Below, piece by piece: positions 7,716-14,494 of a DNA stretch of 35,735 nt. The notes below the pieces were generated by a model, which saw only the letters and a program-made list of their open reading frames with translations, was not told where the DNA came from and ran no database searches. How positions within the stretch are numbered: the first letter of the stretch is position 1; each line of letters starts with the position of its first letter. Made by a program: the position numbers and the translations under genes. The stretch is from Treponema sp. UBA3813 (GTDB taxonomy: Bacteria > Spirochaetota > Spirochaetia > Treponematales > Treponemataceae), in the NCBI GenBank assembly GCA_002368605.1, contig DFEB01000054.1, positions 1 to 35,735 on the forward strand, given 5' to 3'.

Positions 7716-7784
7716 AGACGCGGATAAACGCAGATAGACGCGGATTTATATTTTATCTGTGTTAATCTGCGTGCATCTGCGTCG
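7716..7784. repeat. Palindrome of six degenerate 10-nt units between serC and serA
   Basis: The left arm is three tandem units of the form GACGCGGATA/AACGCAGATA; the right arm (from ~7755) is three inverted units ATCTGTGTTA, ATCTGCGTGC, ATCTGCGTCG. The spacer is ~10 nt of A/T. The unit is the same as at 521-550. In the serC-serA message it would form a long imperfect hairpin 20 nt before the serA start. Confidence 0.75.
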
Positions 7785-7803
7785 AAAAAAAATGGAGAAA
7801 AAT

Positions 7804-8982
7804 ATGTATAAGATTCAGACTTTAAATAAAATCAGTGCTATTGGCTTGGAGAATTTTCCTCGCGATACTTATGAGATTGCTACGGACATCAATAACCCGG
7901 ACGCTATTCTTGTCCGCTCTGCAGAGATGCATGGAATGGACTTGGGTGAGAGCGTAAAGGCCGTTGCCCGTGCAGGTGCCGGCGTAAATAACATTCCTTG
8001 CGATGAGCTGGCTGCAAAGGGCGTCGTTGTTTTCAATACACCGGGCGCAAACGCAAACGCAGTAAAAGAACTTGTAATCCTTGGTCTTTTGCTTTCAAGC
8101 CGACCGGCAGTTGCCGCAAACAAATGGGTGGCTGGCCTTGCCGGAAAGGGCGATGAAATCCCTGCCTTGGCAGAAAAAGGCAAATCTCAGTTCGTGGGCC
8201 CGGAGCTTAAAGGAAAGACCCTCGGCGTTATCGGTCTTGGCGCAATCGGTGCAATGGTCGCTAACACGGCAATCGCCTTGGGAATGAGCGTCATCGGTTA
8301 CGACCCCTTCCTTTCTGTAAAAGCCGCCCTCTCCCTTGACCGCAATGTCAAAATCTCTGACACCCTCGAAGGTGTTTACACAAAATCTGACTATATCACG
8401 GTTCATGTACCGCAGACAAACGACACAAAGGGCATGATTAACGCTTCTTCAATCAAAACAATGAAAGACGGCGTTCGAATCATCAACTTTGCACGAGGCG
8501 GTCTTGTAAACAACGCTGATGTGCTTGCGGCCCTCGACTCAGGAAAAGTCTCAGCCCTCATCACTGACTTTGCTGACGAAGAATTGCTCAAATGCGACAA
8601 AGTAGTCTGCTTGCCACATCTTGGAGCTTCTACCCCGGAGGCAGAGGATAACTGCGCTGTTATGGCTGTAAATGAATTGCGCGACTTCCTTGAATGTGGC
8701 GAAATCCGTAACTCTGTAAACTTTCCTAAGACTTTCTTGAACGGCGAAATTCCTGCAAACGGAACCCGACTTTGTATCGCTCACAAAAATGTTCCAAACA
8801 TGATTGCTCAGTTCACCGCCGTTCTCGGAAACGCAAAACTCAACATTGCCGGCATGGTCGATCAGAACAAAAATGATTTGGCTTACGCTCTTATCGATGT
8901 TGACGGAAAAGTCGAAGGCGAGGCTCTCAAGGCATTTGAGGCAATTGACGGCGTAATCAAAGTTCGCCCGATTTATGCATGA
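7804..8982 (+). CDS. serA: D-3-phosphoglycerate dehydrogenase
   Basis: NAD-dependent first step of serine synthesis, 3-phosphoglycerate to 3-phosphohydroxypyruvate. The 392-residue product has the 2-hydroxyacid dehydrogenase layout: ARAGAGVNNIPCDELAAKG, the Rossmann motif GVIGLGAIGAMVAN, substrate-binding NFARGGLVNNADV and PHLGASTPEAEDN with the catalytic His. It ends in an ACT domain (~315-392, FTAVLGNAKLNIAGM) of the short type. The start follows GGAG with a 7-nt gap; an upstream in-frame ATG at 7759 lies within the repeat. Because the reaction makes NADH, Rex control of the operon would be logical. Confidence 0.95.
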   Translation: MYKIQTLNKISAIGLENFPRDTYEIATDINNPDAILVRSAEMHGMDLGESVKAVARAGAGVNNIPCDELAAKGVVVFNTPGANANAVKELVILGLLLSSRPAVAANKWVAGLAGKGDEIPALAEKGKSQFVGPELKGKTLGVIGLGAIGAMVANTAIALGMSVIGYDPFLSVKAALSLDRNVKISDTLEGVYTKSDYITVHVPQTNDTKGMINASSIKTMKDGVRIINFARGGLVNNADVLAALDSGKVSALITDFADEELLKCDKVVCLPHLGASTPEAEDNCAVMAVNELRDFLECGEIRNSVNFPKTFLNGEIPANGTRLCIAHKNVPNMIAQFTAVLGNAKLNIAGMVDQNKNDLAYALIDVDGKVEGEALKAFEAIDGVIKVRPIYA

Positions 8983-9010
8983 AAATTAGAACTTAAAGCT
9001 GAAAATTGAG

Positions 9011-9059
9011 AATCGTCGTGCATAGCGGGGAGATTTCTGCTTGCACGGCGATTTTTTTT
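9011..9059 (+). terminator. Intrinsic terminator after serA
   Basis: AATCGTCGTGCA pairs with TGCACGGCGATT (one mismatch) around an ~19-nt loop, and eight Ts follow on the plus strand. The 25 nt before it (8985-9010) carry a degraded GAAAATTAGAACTTAAAGC array like the one inside the pseudouridine synthase gene. Confidence 0.75.
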
Positions 9060-9091
9060 ATCGTGCCCGGCCTGAAATTTGGATTAAGGTT

Positions 9092-9748
9092 TTAAAGCAG
9101 TTCGCCTGGCTTTTCAATCACGAAATCAGCTTTGAATTCGCTGAATTCTTCCCGGCTTCCGTAGCCCCACAAAACGGCGCAACAGGGAATATTATTTTTG
9201 TGGGCTCCGATAATGTCGTGCTTTCGGTCGCCAATCATAAGAATCTTTCCATTTTCGCGCTCTTCTTCAAGGTGATTTTCCTTAATCACATATTCGATGA
9301 CCTTTGCCTTTTCGCTGCGGGTTTCCTCAAGGTCAGAGCCGCCGGCAAATTCAAAAAAAGGTGCAAGATTGAACTTTTCAAGAATCCGATTCATAAAGAT
9401 TTCAGGCTTGCTTGTGGCCACGAAGAGATGTTTTCCTTGAGATTTAAGGGCTGAAAGCGTTTCGATTATTCCATCGTAAGCCGAGTTTTCAAAAAGTCCT
9501 TTTTCGGCAAAGTATTCCCGGTACTTTCCCATAGCCTCGTGAGCCTTTTCACGGGAAAATCCGAATAATTCCTGAAAAGAATCCATGAGGGGAGGACCGA
9601 TGAATTTTTTGAGGGTGCTTTCGGGAACATTATGAATACCGTAATATTCAAGGGCGTGGCGGGCAGAATTTATAATCCCCGGTGCCGATTCCGTAAGAGT
9701 TCCGTCCAAATCCCAAAAAAGATGCGTAAAAGAAGAAAGCTGATTCAT
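9092..9748 (-). CDS. HAD-superfamily hydrolase, phosphoglycolate phosphatase-like
   Basis: A 218-residue subfamily IA HAD phosphatase. Motif I is FWDLDGTLTE (nucleophile Asp13, acid Asp15), the cap region contains KFIGPPLMDSFQ, motif II is VATSKPE with motif III Lys nearby, and motif IV is MIGDRKHDIIGA. The GPPL cap motif is shared by phosphoglycolate and related phosphatases, but substrate cannot be fixed; phosphoglycolate, nucleotide or sugar phosphates are all possible. It is cytoplasmic with no signal peptide. A structured terminator-like element lies just upstream, separating it from the AICAR formyltransferase gene. Confidence 0.8.
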   Translation of the reverse strand: MNQLSSFTHLFWDLDGTLTESAPGIINSARHALEYYGIHNVPESTLKKFIGPPLMDSFQELFGFSREKAHEAMGKYREYFAEKGLFENSAYDGIIETLSALKSQGKHLFVATSKPEIFMNRILEKFNLAPFFEFAGGSDLEETRSEKAKVIEYVIKENHLEEERENGKILMIGDRKHDIIGAHKNNIPCCAVLWGYGSREEFSEFKADFVIEKPGELL

Positions 9749-9787
9749 ATATACCAGTGGATTCTTTCATCACAAAAGCGCAGAACT

Positions 9788-9886
9788 GAAAAAAAACAGG
9801 CGGAGGTGAGGTTCAGAAACGAACTCGCCTGAGCTTGCTCACTGCGATGTTCGATTTCTGGTTCTCACCGGAAGCCTGTTTTTTTT
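9788..9886 (-). terminator. Structured terminator element E1
   Basis: Multi-stem hairpin. P1 is AAAACAGGC/GCCTGTTTT with U/A runs outside; internal loop GGA/GGAA; P2 is GGTGAG/CTCACC; symmetric GTT/GTT loop; P3 is CAGAAA/TTTCTG; P4 is CGAAC.CGC/GCG.GTTCG; the apical stem is GAGC/GCTC. It lies 15 bp after the AICAR formyltransferase stop (minus strand) and has U runs on both strands, so it can terminate both ways. Shares its plan with elements at 23385-23492 and 28534-28625. Confidence 0.8.
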
Positions 9887-9901
9887 GCTTCAGCTAATTG
9901 A

Positions 9902-11077
9902 TTAGTGATGGAAAAGTCTTATGCCCGTGAAGGCCATGACCATTCCGTACTTGTTGCAGGTTTCGATTACATTGTCGTCACGGACGCTTCCGCCTGGCTG
10001 AGCGATTACAGAAACGCCTGACTTGTGGGCGCGCTCAATGTTGTCGCCGAAGGGGAAGAATGCGTCGCTTCCGAGAGCAACATCAGTGTTCTTTGCGAGC
10101 CATTCCTTTTTTTCTTCGCGGGTGAATACAGACGGCTTTTCTGCAAAGATTGTCTGCCATTTGCCTTCTGCAAGGACATCCTCGTACTCATCGCCGATGT
10201 AGACATCGATGGCGTTGTCACGGTCAGCACGCTTGATTCCGTCAACGAATTTGAGGCCGAGAACTTTCGGTGACTGACGGAGCCACCAGTTGTCTGCCTT
10301 CTGACCTGCCAGTCGGGTACAGTGGATTCGGCTCTGCTGGCCGGCTCCGATACCGATTGCCTGACCGTCCTTTACATAGCAGACTGAATTTGACTGTGTG
10401 TATTTGAGGACAATCTGTGCGATAAGGAGATTGTGCTTTTCGTCTTCGGTCAAAGTCTTTTTCTCTGTGACGATGTTTGAGAGAGTTGACTCGTCAAGCT
10501 TTAAGAAGTTGTGTCCCTGCTCGAATTTAACGCCGAAAACCTGTTTGACTTCTGTTTCTGGCGGAATGTAGTTAGGGTCAATCTGAAGAATGCAGTAGGC
10601 TCCCTTCTTTTTTGCCTTTAAAAGCTCCAAGGCATCATCGTCATAGCCCGGAGCGATGATTCCGTCTGAAACTTCCTTGGCGATGAGCTGGGCTGTGGCC
10701 TTGTCACACTTGTCGCTCAAAGAGATGAAGTCGCCGAAAGAGCTCATTCGGTCTGCACCACGGGCACGGGCATAAGCACAGGCCAGAGGGGTGAGCTGGA
10801 TTGAATCGTCCACGAAGTAGATTTTTTTGAGAGTGTCAGAAAGGGGCTTTCCGATTGCGGCTCCGGCCGGGCTTACATGCTTGAAGCTTGTTGCTGCAGG
10901 AAGGCCTGTTGCTTCTTTGAGCTCCTTTACAAGCTGCCAGCCGTTCAAGGCGTCCAGCAAGTTGATATATCCGGGTTTTCCGTTAACAACAGTGAGCGGC
11001 AAATCGCCCTCGTCCACAAAGACGCGCGCCGGTTTCTGGTTCGGGTTGCATCCGTATTTAAGTTCAAGTTCTTTCAT
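9902..11077 (-). CDS. AICAR formyltransferase, single-domain (no IMP cyclohydrolase)
   Basis: Transfers the formyl group from 10-formyl-THF to AICAR in purine synthesis. In most bacteria this domain is the C-terminal half of PurH; here the 391-residue protein begins directly with MKELELKYGCNPNQKPARV, the start of the AICARFT fold, and no cyclohydrolase (MGS) domain precedes it. The catalytic SFKHVSPAGAA motif (~64-74) holds the Lys-His pair; SFGDFISLSDKCD, QQSRIHCTRLAGQKA, LGSDAFFPFGDNIERA and QPGGSVRDDNVI follow. The length suits the stand-alone form known from some clostridia and treponemes, so it is not a truncation. IMP cyclohydrolase must be encoded elsewhere. No purine riboswitch is visible upstream. 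Confidence 0.9.
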   Translation of the reverse strand: MKELELKYGCNPNQKPARVFVDEGDLPLTVVNGKPGYINLLDALNGWQLVKELKEATGLPAATSFKHVSPAGAAIGKPLSDTLKKIYFVDDSIQLTPLACAYARARGADRMSSFGDFISLSDKCDKATAQLIAKEVSDGIIAPGYDDDALELLKAKKKGAYCILQIDPNYIPPETEVKQVFGVKFEQGHNFLKLDESTLSNIVTEKKTLTEDEKHNLLIAQIVLKYTQSNSVCYVKDGQAIGIGAGQQSRIHCTRLAGQKADNWWLRQSPKVLGLKFVDGIKRADRDNAIDVYIGDEYEDVLAEGKWQTIFAEKPSVFTREEKKEWLAKNTDVALGSDAFFPFGDNIERAHKSGVSVIAQPGGSVRDDNVIETCNKYGMVMAFTGIRLFHH

Positions 11078-11141
11078 ATTCTAAAGGATAGCGGAAAAGC
11101 GCAATGTTTTCAATTCTTCTGATTTCATATACAATCATTTC

Positions 11142-12098
11142 ATGCTAAAAAAATCTTCTCTTGTCGGCCTGATTTTTGCTTCCCTTTCCGTTTTTATGTG
11201 GGGAATCACCTTTGTTTCTACGAAATATCTTCTGCGGTCTTTTTCGGCCTTTGAAATCCTTGTGCTCCGTTTTTTTCTCGCTTATCTGGGCTTGTGGATT
11301 TTGCGACCTAAATCTCTTCATCTTGAAGATAAAAAAAACGAAATCTATTTTGCCCTTGCAGGATTTTCCGGAGTTACGGCTTATCAGTTTATGGAAAATA
11401 TGGCCATATCTTACACCAGCGCGTCAAATGTGAGCATTATCGTCTCAATCTGCCCGATTTTTACTGCGATTTTTTCTCAAATCTTCCTTAAAGAAAAGCA
11501 CCTTACGCCCACATTCCTGCTGGGATTTTTGCTTGCGATTTTCGGAATTGCCCTTGTAAGTTTTAACGGCGTGGTCATCCTTCACTTAAGCCCTAAAGGT
11601 GACTTGCTGGCTCTGGGGGCGGCGGTCTTGTGGGGCGTTTACTCGGTCTGCGTGTCAAAAATCAACGCACTGGGCTTGGACTCTATCCAGACAACGCGGA
11701 GAATATTTTACTGGGCCCTGCTTTTTATGATTCCAATCGGTCTTTTCTCGATTATGACTTTAGGAACATTTCCTGTATCTACTCCAGATTTTAAAATTCC
11801 GGGAATTTCTCTGCTTTTAGACTCAGAATTTAATCACTTTCGTTTTTCAAATCCTCTGAACTGGCTTAACCTTTCTTTTTTGGGCTTGGGAGCCAGTGCC
11901 TTCTGCTTTGCCGCCTGGAACATTGCCTGTGAGCGATTGGGAACCGTCCGCGCCACCGTGGGAATTTACCTCATTCCGGTAGTGACGATAATCTTCGCTT
12001 TTTTTGCCCTGGGGGAGAACATTTCCCTTATGGGGGCGATTGGAGCCGTCATTACGATTGCAGGCCTTTTTGTAAGTGAGATAAAAAAAGATGATTAA
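11142..12098 (+). CDS. DMT/EamA-family transporter
   Basis: A 318-residue integral membrane protein with about ten hydrophobic segments arranged as two EamA repeats. The first spans MLKKSSLVGLIFASLSVFMWG through FLLGFLLAIFGIALVSFNG; the second starts DLLALGAAVLWGVYSVCVSKIN and ends GAIGAVITIAGLFVSEIKK. Family members are drug/metabolite exporters, often for amino acids or nucleosides; substrate unknown. TACAAT (11130-11135) ends 6 nt before the ATG, with TTTTCA 17 nt upstream of it and no Shine-Dalgarno, so it may be leaderless. Its stop overlaps the convergent pseudouridine synthase stop. Confidence 0.85.
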   Translation: MLKKSSLVGLIFASLSVFMWGITFVSTKYLLRSFSAFEILVLRFFLAYLGLWILRPKSLHLEDKKNEIYFALAGFSGVTAYQFMENMAISYTSASNVSIIVSICPIFTAIFSQIFLKEKHLTPTFLLGFLLAIFGIALVSFNGVVILHLSPKGDLLALGAAVLWGVYSVCVSKINALGLDSIQTTRRIFYWALLFMIPIGLFSIMTLGTFPVSTPDFKIPGISLLLDSEFNHFRFSNPLNWLNLSFLGLGASAFCFAAWNIACERLGTVRATVGIYLIPVVTIIFAFFALGENISLMGAIGAVITIAGLFVSEIKKDD

Positions 12099-13654
12099 AA
12101 TTCCGGCGGGCAGTCAATCGTCATTTGCCGGCCTGTGAGTGGGTGAGTGAAAGTGATTTTCTGCGCATGGAGCATAAGCCGTTCTCCCTCGTCGCAGTGA
12201 CCATACAGAGTGTCGCCGATAATTGCCGTTCCGAAGCCGTGACTGTCTGCGCTGGCCAGTCGGAGCTGGTGGGTTCGTCCCGTGTGGGGCATAAAAAGTA
12301 CCCTTGTTGCATTCCGTGTCGAGCCGTCAGGAGCATGGTATCGCTCTACATCGAGAATCTGCCATTGAGTGACCGCGCTTTTTCCATTTTCGGCATCCCA
12401 AATCTGGTGGGGGCGGTTCTCAACATCAAGACGGAAAAACAATTCCATCGAGCCTGTCTGGCTGATACCTTTTTTTGCGAGAACTCCGTCCAGAAGAGCG
12501 ACATATTCTTTTTGAACTTCCTTGGCCTCAAACTGTCTGTTCAGTTCCCTGTGGGCTTCTTTGGTAAAGGCTAAAATCATAATTCCTGAAGTTTCCATGT
12601 CGAGACGATGAACCGCAGGCTGGGCAATTTCAACTGAATCCCCGAAAAGCCGCCTGAAACGAGACTCAACGCAATCTTTTTTGTCTTCACCCCGGCCGGG
12701 AACGCTCAAAATCCCAGATTCTTTGTTGACCACGCAAATCGTCTCGTCACGGTATAAAATTCTTAAGCTAAGCATTGCAGGAAGCAGAATTCCACAACGC
12801 TCATCGCAGGGGGGAGTTAGGAGTGAGGGGTTGGGTGTTGGGCGGTCCGGCTTCGCCGTCACGCTTTCCGCGAGCACATTCGTTGTCGTGCTCGTTTGAC
12901 TTCCGCTATTGCTCCATACCGCAAGCGGTACGCCTTCGGCGGTGCTACAATCGTTACCGCTCGTCTCTGTGTATGCTGTTTCGGCCAGCGAAATTGGGAA
13001 GAGCTCGTGTGAAAAAGCATAGTCGAATAGCTTGGGGGCACAGCAATCGCCTGTTCCGGTTGGGGGAAGTTTACCCTGATTGTAGCGTGCGCAAATTTCT
13101 TTAAGGGAGAGGATTTTTCCGTCGATGCAGTGAAAATTATAAAGCGCGTGGACTTTTTCAAGGGACTCTGTACAAAGTTTTTCCCTCTCAGTCCGAAGTT
13201 TTTTTAATTCAAAGTTCATGTTGCCTGATTCAGAATGAACTGATTCACTGGCAATTTTTTCCGTCAGTTCATGAATTCTTTTGTCATTTTCCGAAAGTGC
13301 CTCTTCAATTTCCTCAGCAGAAACAATCGGAGGAACAAGCTGAAAGTTGAAAGATGAAAGTTGAAAGTTAGAACTTGAAACTTGAGAGTCTCTCTCTTCC
13401 GGGGGAAAATCTTCCCAGACATTCTCTTTTCCGTTTTCAACTTTCAACTTGCGGGCGTTTCCAGAATTCGTTACCAGGTTGACTTCATTGCCATCTTTGT
13501 CCCTACATACCAGGACCCCCAGCATTACCCACTGATTTTTTCTTTCCTGACTTGGGCGTGCAATCTGCTTTAGAGAGAGTTTTCCTTCTTTAATGGCTAG
13601 AATCACTTCTTCGAGAATGATGGCTGCTTTTTCTTGTGGGAGGGGCGGAAACAT
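12095..13654 (-). CDS. RluA-family pseudouridine synthase with N-terminal domain and repeat insertions
   Basis: The C-terminal ~230 residues are an RluA/TruC pseudouridine synthase: NKESGILSVPGRG, QPAVHRLDMETSGIMILAFTKEAHRELNRQF (catalytic Asp in HRLDMETSG), LPHTGRTHQLR-like MPHTGRTHQLRLAS, and IIGDTLYG. The N-terminal ~280 residues are the extra domain seen in some RluA proteins of Bacteroidetes and spirochetes, with a coiled coil (ENDKRIHELTEKIASE..KKLRTEREKLC) and KLPPTGTGDCCAPKLFDYAF. Two stretches are encoded by repeats: ~residues 69-105 (13339-13450) and 57 codons at 12809-12979, placed between SLAE and CDERCGILLP. Both keep the frame. The RNA target is unknown (tRNA or 23S rRNA). The synthase domain itself looks intact. 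Confidence 0.85.
   Translation of the reverse strand: MFPPLPQEKAAIILEEVILAIKEGKLSLKQIARPSQERKNQWVMLGVLVCRDKDGNEVNLVTNSGNARKLKVENGKENVWEDFPPEERDSQVSSSNFQLSSFNFQLVPPIVSAEEIEEALSENDKRIHELTEKIASESVHSESGNMNFELKKLRTEREKLCTESLEKVHALYNFHCIDGKILSLKEICARYNQGKLPPTGTGDCCAPKLFDYAFSHELFPISLAETAYTETSGNDCSTAEGVPLAVWSNSGSQTSTTTNVLAESVTAKPDRPTPNPSLLTPPCDERCGILLPAMLSLRILYRDETICVVNKESGILSVPGRGEDKKDCVESRFRRLFGDSVEIAQPAVHRLDMETSGIMILAFTKEAHRELNRQFEAKEVQKEYVALLDGVLAKKGISQTGSMELFFRLDVENRPHQIWDAENGKSAVTQWQILDVERYHAPDGSTRNATRVLFMPHTGRTHQLRLASADSHGFGTAIIGDTLYGHCDEGERLMLHAQKITFTHPLTGRQMTIDCPPEF
12809..12979 (-). repeat. GC-rich palindromic repeat inserted in frame (57 codons)
   Basis: On the coding strand it contains the perfect hairpin TACCGCTTGCGGTA, the arms CGAGCAC/GTGCTCG, a GGAGCAATAGCGGAAGTCAAAC core and ends in a CCCAACCCCTCACTCCTAACTCCCC tract of degenerate units. 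It is translated into a Thr/Ser/Pro-rich segment unlike the flanking enzyme. The core resembles sequences at 13736-13757, 28403-28422 and (inverted) 31328-31348. Boundaries are inferred from where family-like sequence stops and resumes. Confidence 0.65.
13339..13450. repeat. In-frame GAAAGTTGAAAGTT palindromic array
   Basis: The left arm (13339-13386) has tandem TGAAAGTTGAAAG-type units; the right arm (13433-13450) is TTTTCAACTTTCAACTTG, the inverted unit. On the minus strand it is translated within the N-terminal domain of the pseudouridine synthase (SSNFQLSSFNFQL and RKLKVENGK). Confidence 0.65.
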
Positions 13655-13680
13655 GCTTTAATTTTGCCCGAAACTTGTTT

Positions 13681-13770
13681 TTTTTACAAGCAAAGCCTAC
13701 GCAGGATGCGGCGGGCGTCAGTTGCGGAACGAAGTGGAGCAATGAGCGTGAGCGAACCCAAAGCAGCCTG
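13681..13770. repeat. GC-rich intergenic repeat
   Basis: A G/C-rich stretch within an AT-rich intergenic region, ending in the GGAGCAATGAGCGTGAGCGAAC core (13736-13757) that resembles the segment inserted in the neighbouring gene. No ORF is supported. The remaining part of 13655-14185 holds the small RNA gene described separately. Confidence 0.45.
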
Positions 13771-13830
13771 TAGAAAATAAAATTTCGTACAAAAAAATTA
13801 AAAAAAATCGCAGAATTTTAAAAATTTTCC

Positions 13831-13858
13831 TTGCTTTTGTAGAAAAGTGTGGTATTAT
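13831..13858 (+). promoter_or_regulatory. Promoter of the small RNA gene
   Basis: TTGCTT (13831-13836), 16-nt spacer, TATTAT (13853-13858), in a strongly A/T-rich context; predicted start near G13865. Confidence 0.65.
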
Positions 13859-13879
13859 TAAATTGTAGACAGGAGCGAG

Positions 13880-13960
13880 ATGAGGACGCACACCGGCTGC
13901 ACGATAGGAGGCGTAATGCAATTTCCGACAAAAAGATCTGACTCCTCAGGGGTCTTGTAA
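13880..13960 (+). CDS. Short ORF (26 aa) within the small RNA
   Basis: ATG at 13880 follows AGGAG with a 4-nt gap; an internal in-frame ATG at 13916 follows GGAGG. The peptide begins MRTHTGCTIGG and ends SDSSGVL. Having two Shine-Dalgarno-preceded starts in one frame is unusual. It could be a leader peptide or chance. The stop lies right after the first internal hairpin. Confidence 0.35.
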   Translation: MRTHTGCTIGGVMQFPTKRSDSSGVL

Positions 13961-14036
13961 TTACATTCACTCCACCTGCAGGAATTGCAGGATATCATTA
14001 ATTGCCCTTCGCTAAGGTCGAAGAGAGGCAAACTAT

Positions 14037-14067
14037 AAACCGCCAAAAGCTGGCGGTTTTCTTTTTT
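14037..14067 (+). terminator. Intrinsic terminator of the small RNA
   Basis: Perfect 9-bp stem AAACCGCCA/TGGCGGTTT, 5-nt loop, then TCTTTTTT. Confidence 0.85.
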
Positions 14068-14185
14068 ATAGAGCTTTTATGGGAAAAAAAATCGATAAAC
14101 GGCTTCCTTTGCTAACAATTATGCGTTTTTCTTCCGAAAATAAATCAGGTGGTTTTTTCTATTTGCGAATGGCAAGGGGGATATT

Positions 14186-14494
14186 ATGACAATTACAATC
14201 GATGAATCAAAACTTCTTCATACGGTGAAGAGTATTTCGATTTTGCTCGTTATTGCGGCTGTACTTACATTTTTAGGGCTTTCAAGCAAAATTTTTCATT
14301 TTAGCGAGGAGCAGCCTGTTCTTTATGAAATGAACTACAACCGTCTCTCAACTCCGGGCAAGGGTGTTGCCACTTCCATGAAAAAAACGGGCGAAGTGCA
14401 GTCGAAAGTGCTTGGCCCTCACCGTGGAAACGGAAAGGGTGGATCGAAATTCTTTGACGAAGTCGAAAAAGTCCACGGAAATAAAGCAAAATAA
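14186..14494 (+). CDS. Small single-pass membrane protein, unknown function
   Basis: A 102-residue protein I do not recognise. It has a short N-terminal cytoplasmic segment, one hydrophobic helix at ~17-38 (SISILLVIAAVLTFLGLSS) and a basic, Gly/Lys-rich tail (HRGNGKGGSKFF). The start has a strong AGGGGG ribosome site. Its stop overlaps the start of the GluQ-RS gene (TAATG), so the two are translationally coupled; no functional link is otherwise apparent. Confidence 0.65.
   Translation: MTITIDESKLLHTVKSISILLVIAAVLTFLGLSSKIFHFSEEQPVLYEMNYNRLSTPGKGVATSMKKTGEVQSKVLGPHRGNGKGGSKFFDEVEKVHGNKAK

Larger units (their letters stand above)
13865..14067 (+). ncRNA. Candidate ~200-nt structured RNA, unnamed
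   Basis: Bounded by a good promoter and an intrinsic terminator. Internal hairpins: AAGAT-CTGA/TCAG-GTCTT (13933-13956), CCTGC/GCAGG (13976-13991) and TTGCC-CTTCG/CGAAG-GGCAA (14002-14031). The 5' third carries a 26-codon ORF with its own ribosome sites. Length would suit 6S RNA but I could not draw the 6S closing stem and central bubble; it does not show SRP, RNase P, tmRNA or T-box signatures. It may be a regulatory RNA or a leader with attenuation for the gene at 14186, 119 nt beyond the terminator. Confidence 0.6.

Noticed and set aside
11078-11141. Purine riboswitch before the AICAR formyltransferase
   Set aside because: The divergent gap is only 64 bp and lacks the aptamer's conserved loops.
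13865-14067. Assignment of the small RNA as 6S RNA
   Set aside because: The size fits but 5' and 3' ends do not form a convincing closing stem, so I left it unnamed.
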